A DNA stretch of 13,762 nt, taken from assembly GCA_023301015.1 (NCBI GenBank), contig JALZVI010000325.1:1-13762 (forward strand), written 5' to 3'. The DNA is from Rickettsiales bacterium (lineage in GTDB: Bacteria; Pseudomonadota; Alphaproteobacteria; Rickettsiales; 21-14-0-20-44-7). Shown piece after piece: positions 13,277-13,762 of the stretch. Below the pieces are notes generated by a model that saw nothing but the letters and a program-made list of their open reading frames with translations, had not been told where the DNA came from and searched no databases. How positions within the stretch are numbered: position 1 is the stretch's first letter; the number at the start of each line of letters is the position of its first letter. A program made the position numbers and the translations under genes.

Positions 13277-13762
13277 ATGTGCACAGTTACAATTCAGCGC
13301 AAGAATTCTGAAATTATCATTACGATGAATCGTGATGAACGGCTTGAAAGAATGCCTGAGTTGCCTCCAAAAATGTGGAAAGGCAGCTTCTTAGCACCCA
13401 TAGATCCAGAATCTGGAGGAACATGGGCTGGGGTTAACCGTGAAGGGAAATGGGCATGTTTGCTCAATGGCTACTTAACCGAGGAGAGAGAAATTCAAAC
13501 TCCAAAATCTCGGGGAGAAATTATACCAAGAATTTTATCTGACGGCGCTCAATTGGACGATATGGACTTATCAAGCTTCAGTTCATTCAAAGTCATAACT
13601 GGTGAAGAAGAAGAAGAAGAAGAAGAAGAGATATATGAATATTTCTGGGATGGCAGCGAGCTAACTAAGAATTGCATTGGTGATACTGAGTGGTTTTTCC
13701 AGACATCCTCTTCGCTTAGCCAAGATCAGGTGCAGGAATATAGAGCAGCGGCCTTTTCAAAA
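13277..13762 (+). CDS. NRDE/TANGO2-family protein, N-terminal part (cut by right edge)
   Basis: The 162 residues before the window edge are open without a stop. They begin MCTVTI and contain ITMNRDERLER at 15-25, the NRDE signature of the TANGO2 family. GGTWAGVNREGKWACLLNGY (47-66) is the second conserved block. Cys2 directly after the start Met is the position a self-processing N-terminal nucleophile would have; that is inference. TANGO2 proteins have been connected with haem or lipid handling in eukaryotes, but the bacterial role is unclear. No Shine-Dalgarno is visible before the ATG, 5 nt after the DinB-like stop, so translation may be coupled. A run of nine glutamates (110-118) comes from a (GAA)8GAG repeat. 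Confidence 0.9.
   Translation, partial: MCTVTIQRKNSEIIITMNRDERLERMPELPPKMWKGSFLAPIDPESGGTWAGVNREGKWACLLNGYLTEEREIQTPKSRGEIIPRILSDGAQLDDMDLSSFSSFKVITGEEEEEEEEEIYEYFWDGSELTKNCIGDTEWFFQTSSSLSQDQVQEYRAAAFSK
13604..13630 (+). repeat. In-frame trinucleotide repeat (GAA)8GAG
   Basis: Eight GAA codons and one GAG follow each other directly, coding for nine glutamates in the NRDE-family protein. Copy changes would keep the frame and alter only tract length. Confidence 0.95.

Overview
The window looks like chromosomal DNA of an AT-leaning, gene-dense alphaproteobacterium. The evidence is a Caulobacter-type cpa (Tad) pilus operon, a methyltransferase of a form I associate with alphaproteobacteria, and a ParB-type parS sequence. 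Order or genus cannot be set from this window. No tRNA, rRNA, insertion sequence, prophage or CRISPR array was seen. Genes are packed tightly, with overlaps of 1, 4 and 8 nt and convergent pairs only 1-2 bp apart.

Layout. (1) 1-4331, minus strand: Tad/Flp pilus operon cpaB-cpaC-cpaD-cpaE and the first codons of cpaF, running off the left edge. cpaF has a good ATG and Shine-Dalgarno, but its frame is open only after a -1 shift at an A AAA AAG heptamer. (2) 4332-4477: divergent promoter region. (3) 4478-8117, plus strand: guaA (GMP synthase), a divergent SAM-methyltransferase-like protein, an acidic unknown protein and a 3-phosphoglycerate-dehydrogenase-like protein, spaced as one operon. (4) 8119-9183, minus: a GT4 glycosyltransferase, and 9207-10049, plus: purU. 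The two diverge from a 23-bp gap holding overlapping -10 elements, so both mRNAs may be leaderless. purU carries a near-perfect parS site inside its coding sequence. (5) 10052-12154, minus: a probable operon of DedA-family membrane protein, ATP-grasp ligase and exported YHS-domain protein. (6) 12155-12279: a back-to-back promoter region whose two -35 boxes are the arms of a perfect palindrome. (7) 12280-13762, plus: DoxX-like membrane protein, DinB-fold metalloprotein and an NRDE/TANGO2-family protein cut by the right edge and carrying a (GAA)8GAG repeat.

How the genes fit together. CpaB, CpaC, CpaD, CpaE and CpaF are periplasmic, outer-membrane and cytoplasmic parts of one pilus machine; pilin and prepilin peptidase genes are not next to cpaB here. 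guaA and purU serve purine and one-carbon metabolism. The DedA/ATP-grasp/YHS set and the DoxX/DinB/NRDE set are poorly characterised envelope or stress-type modules sharing one divergent control region. The points most worth following are the cpaF frameshift, the parS site and the two symmetric divergent promoters.
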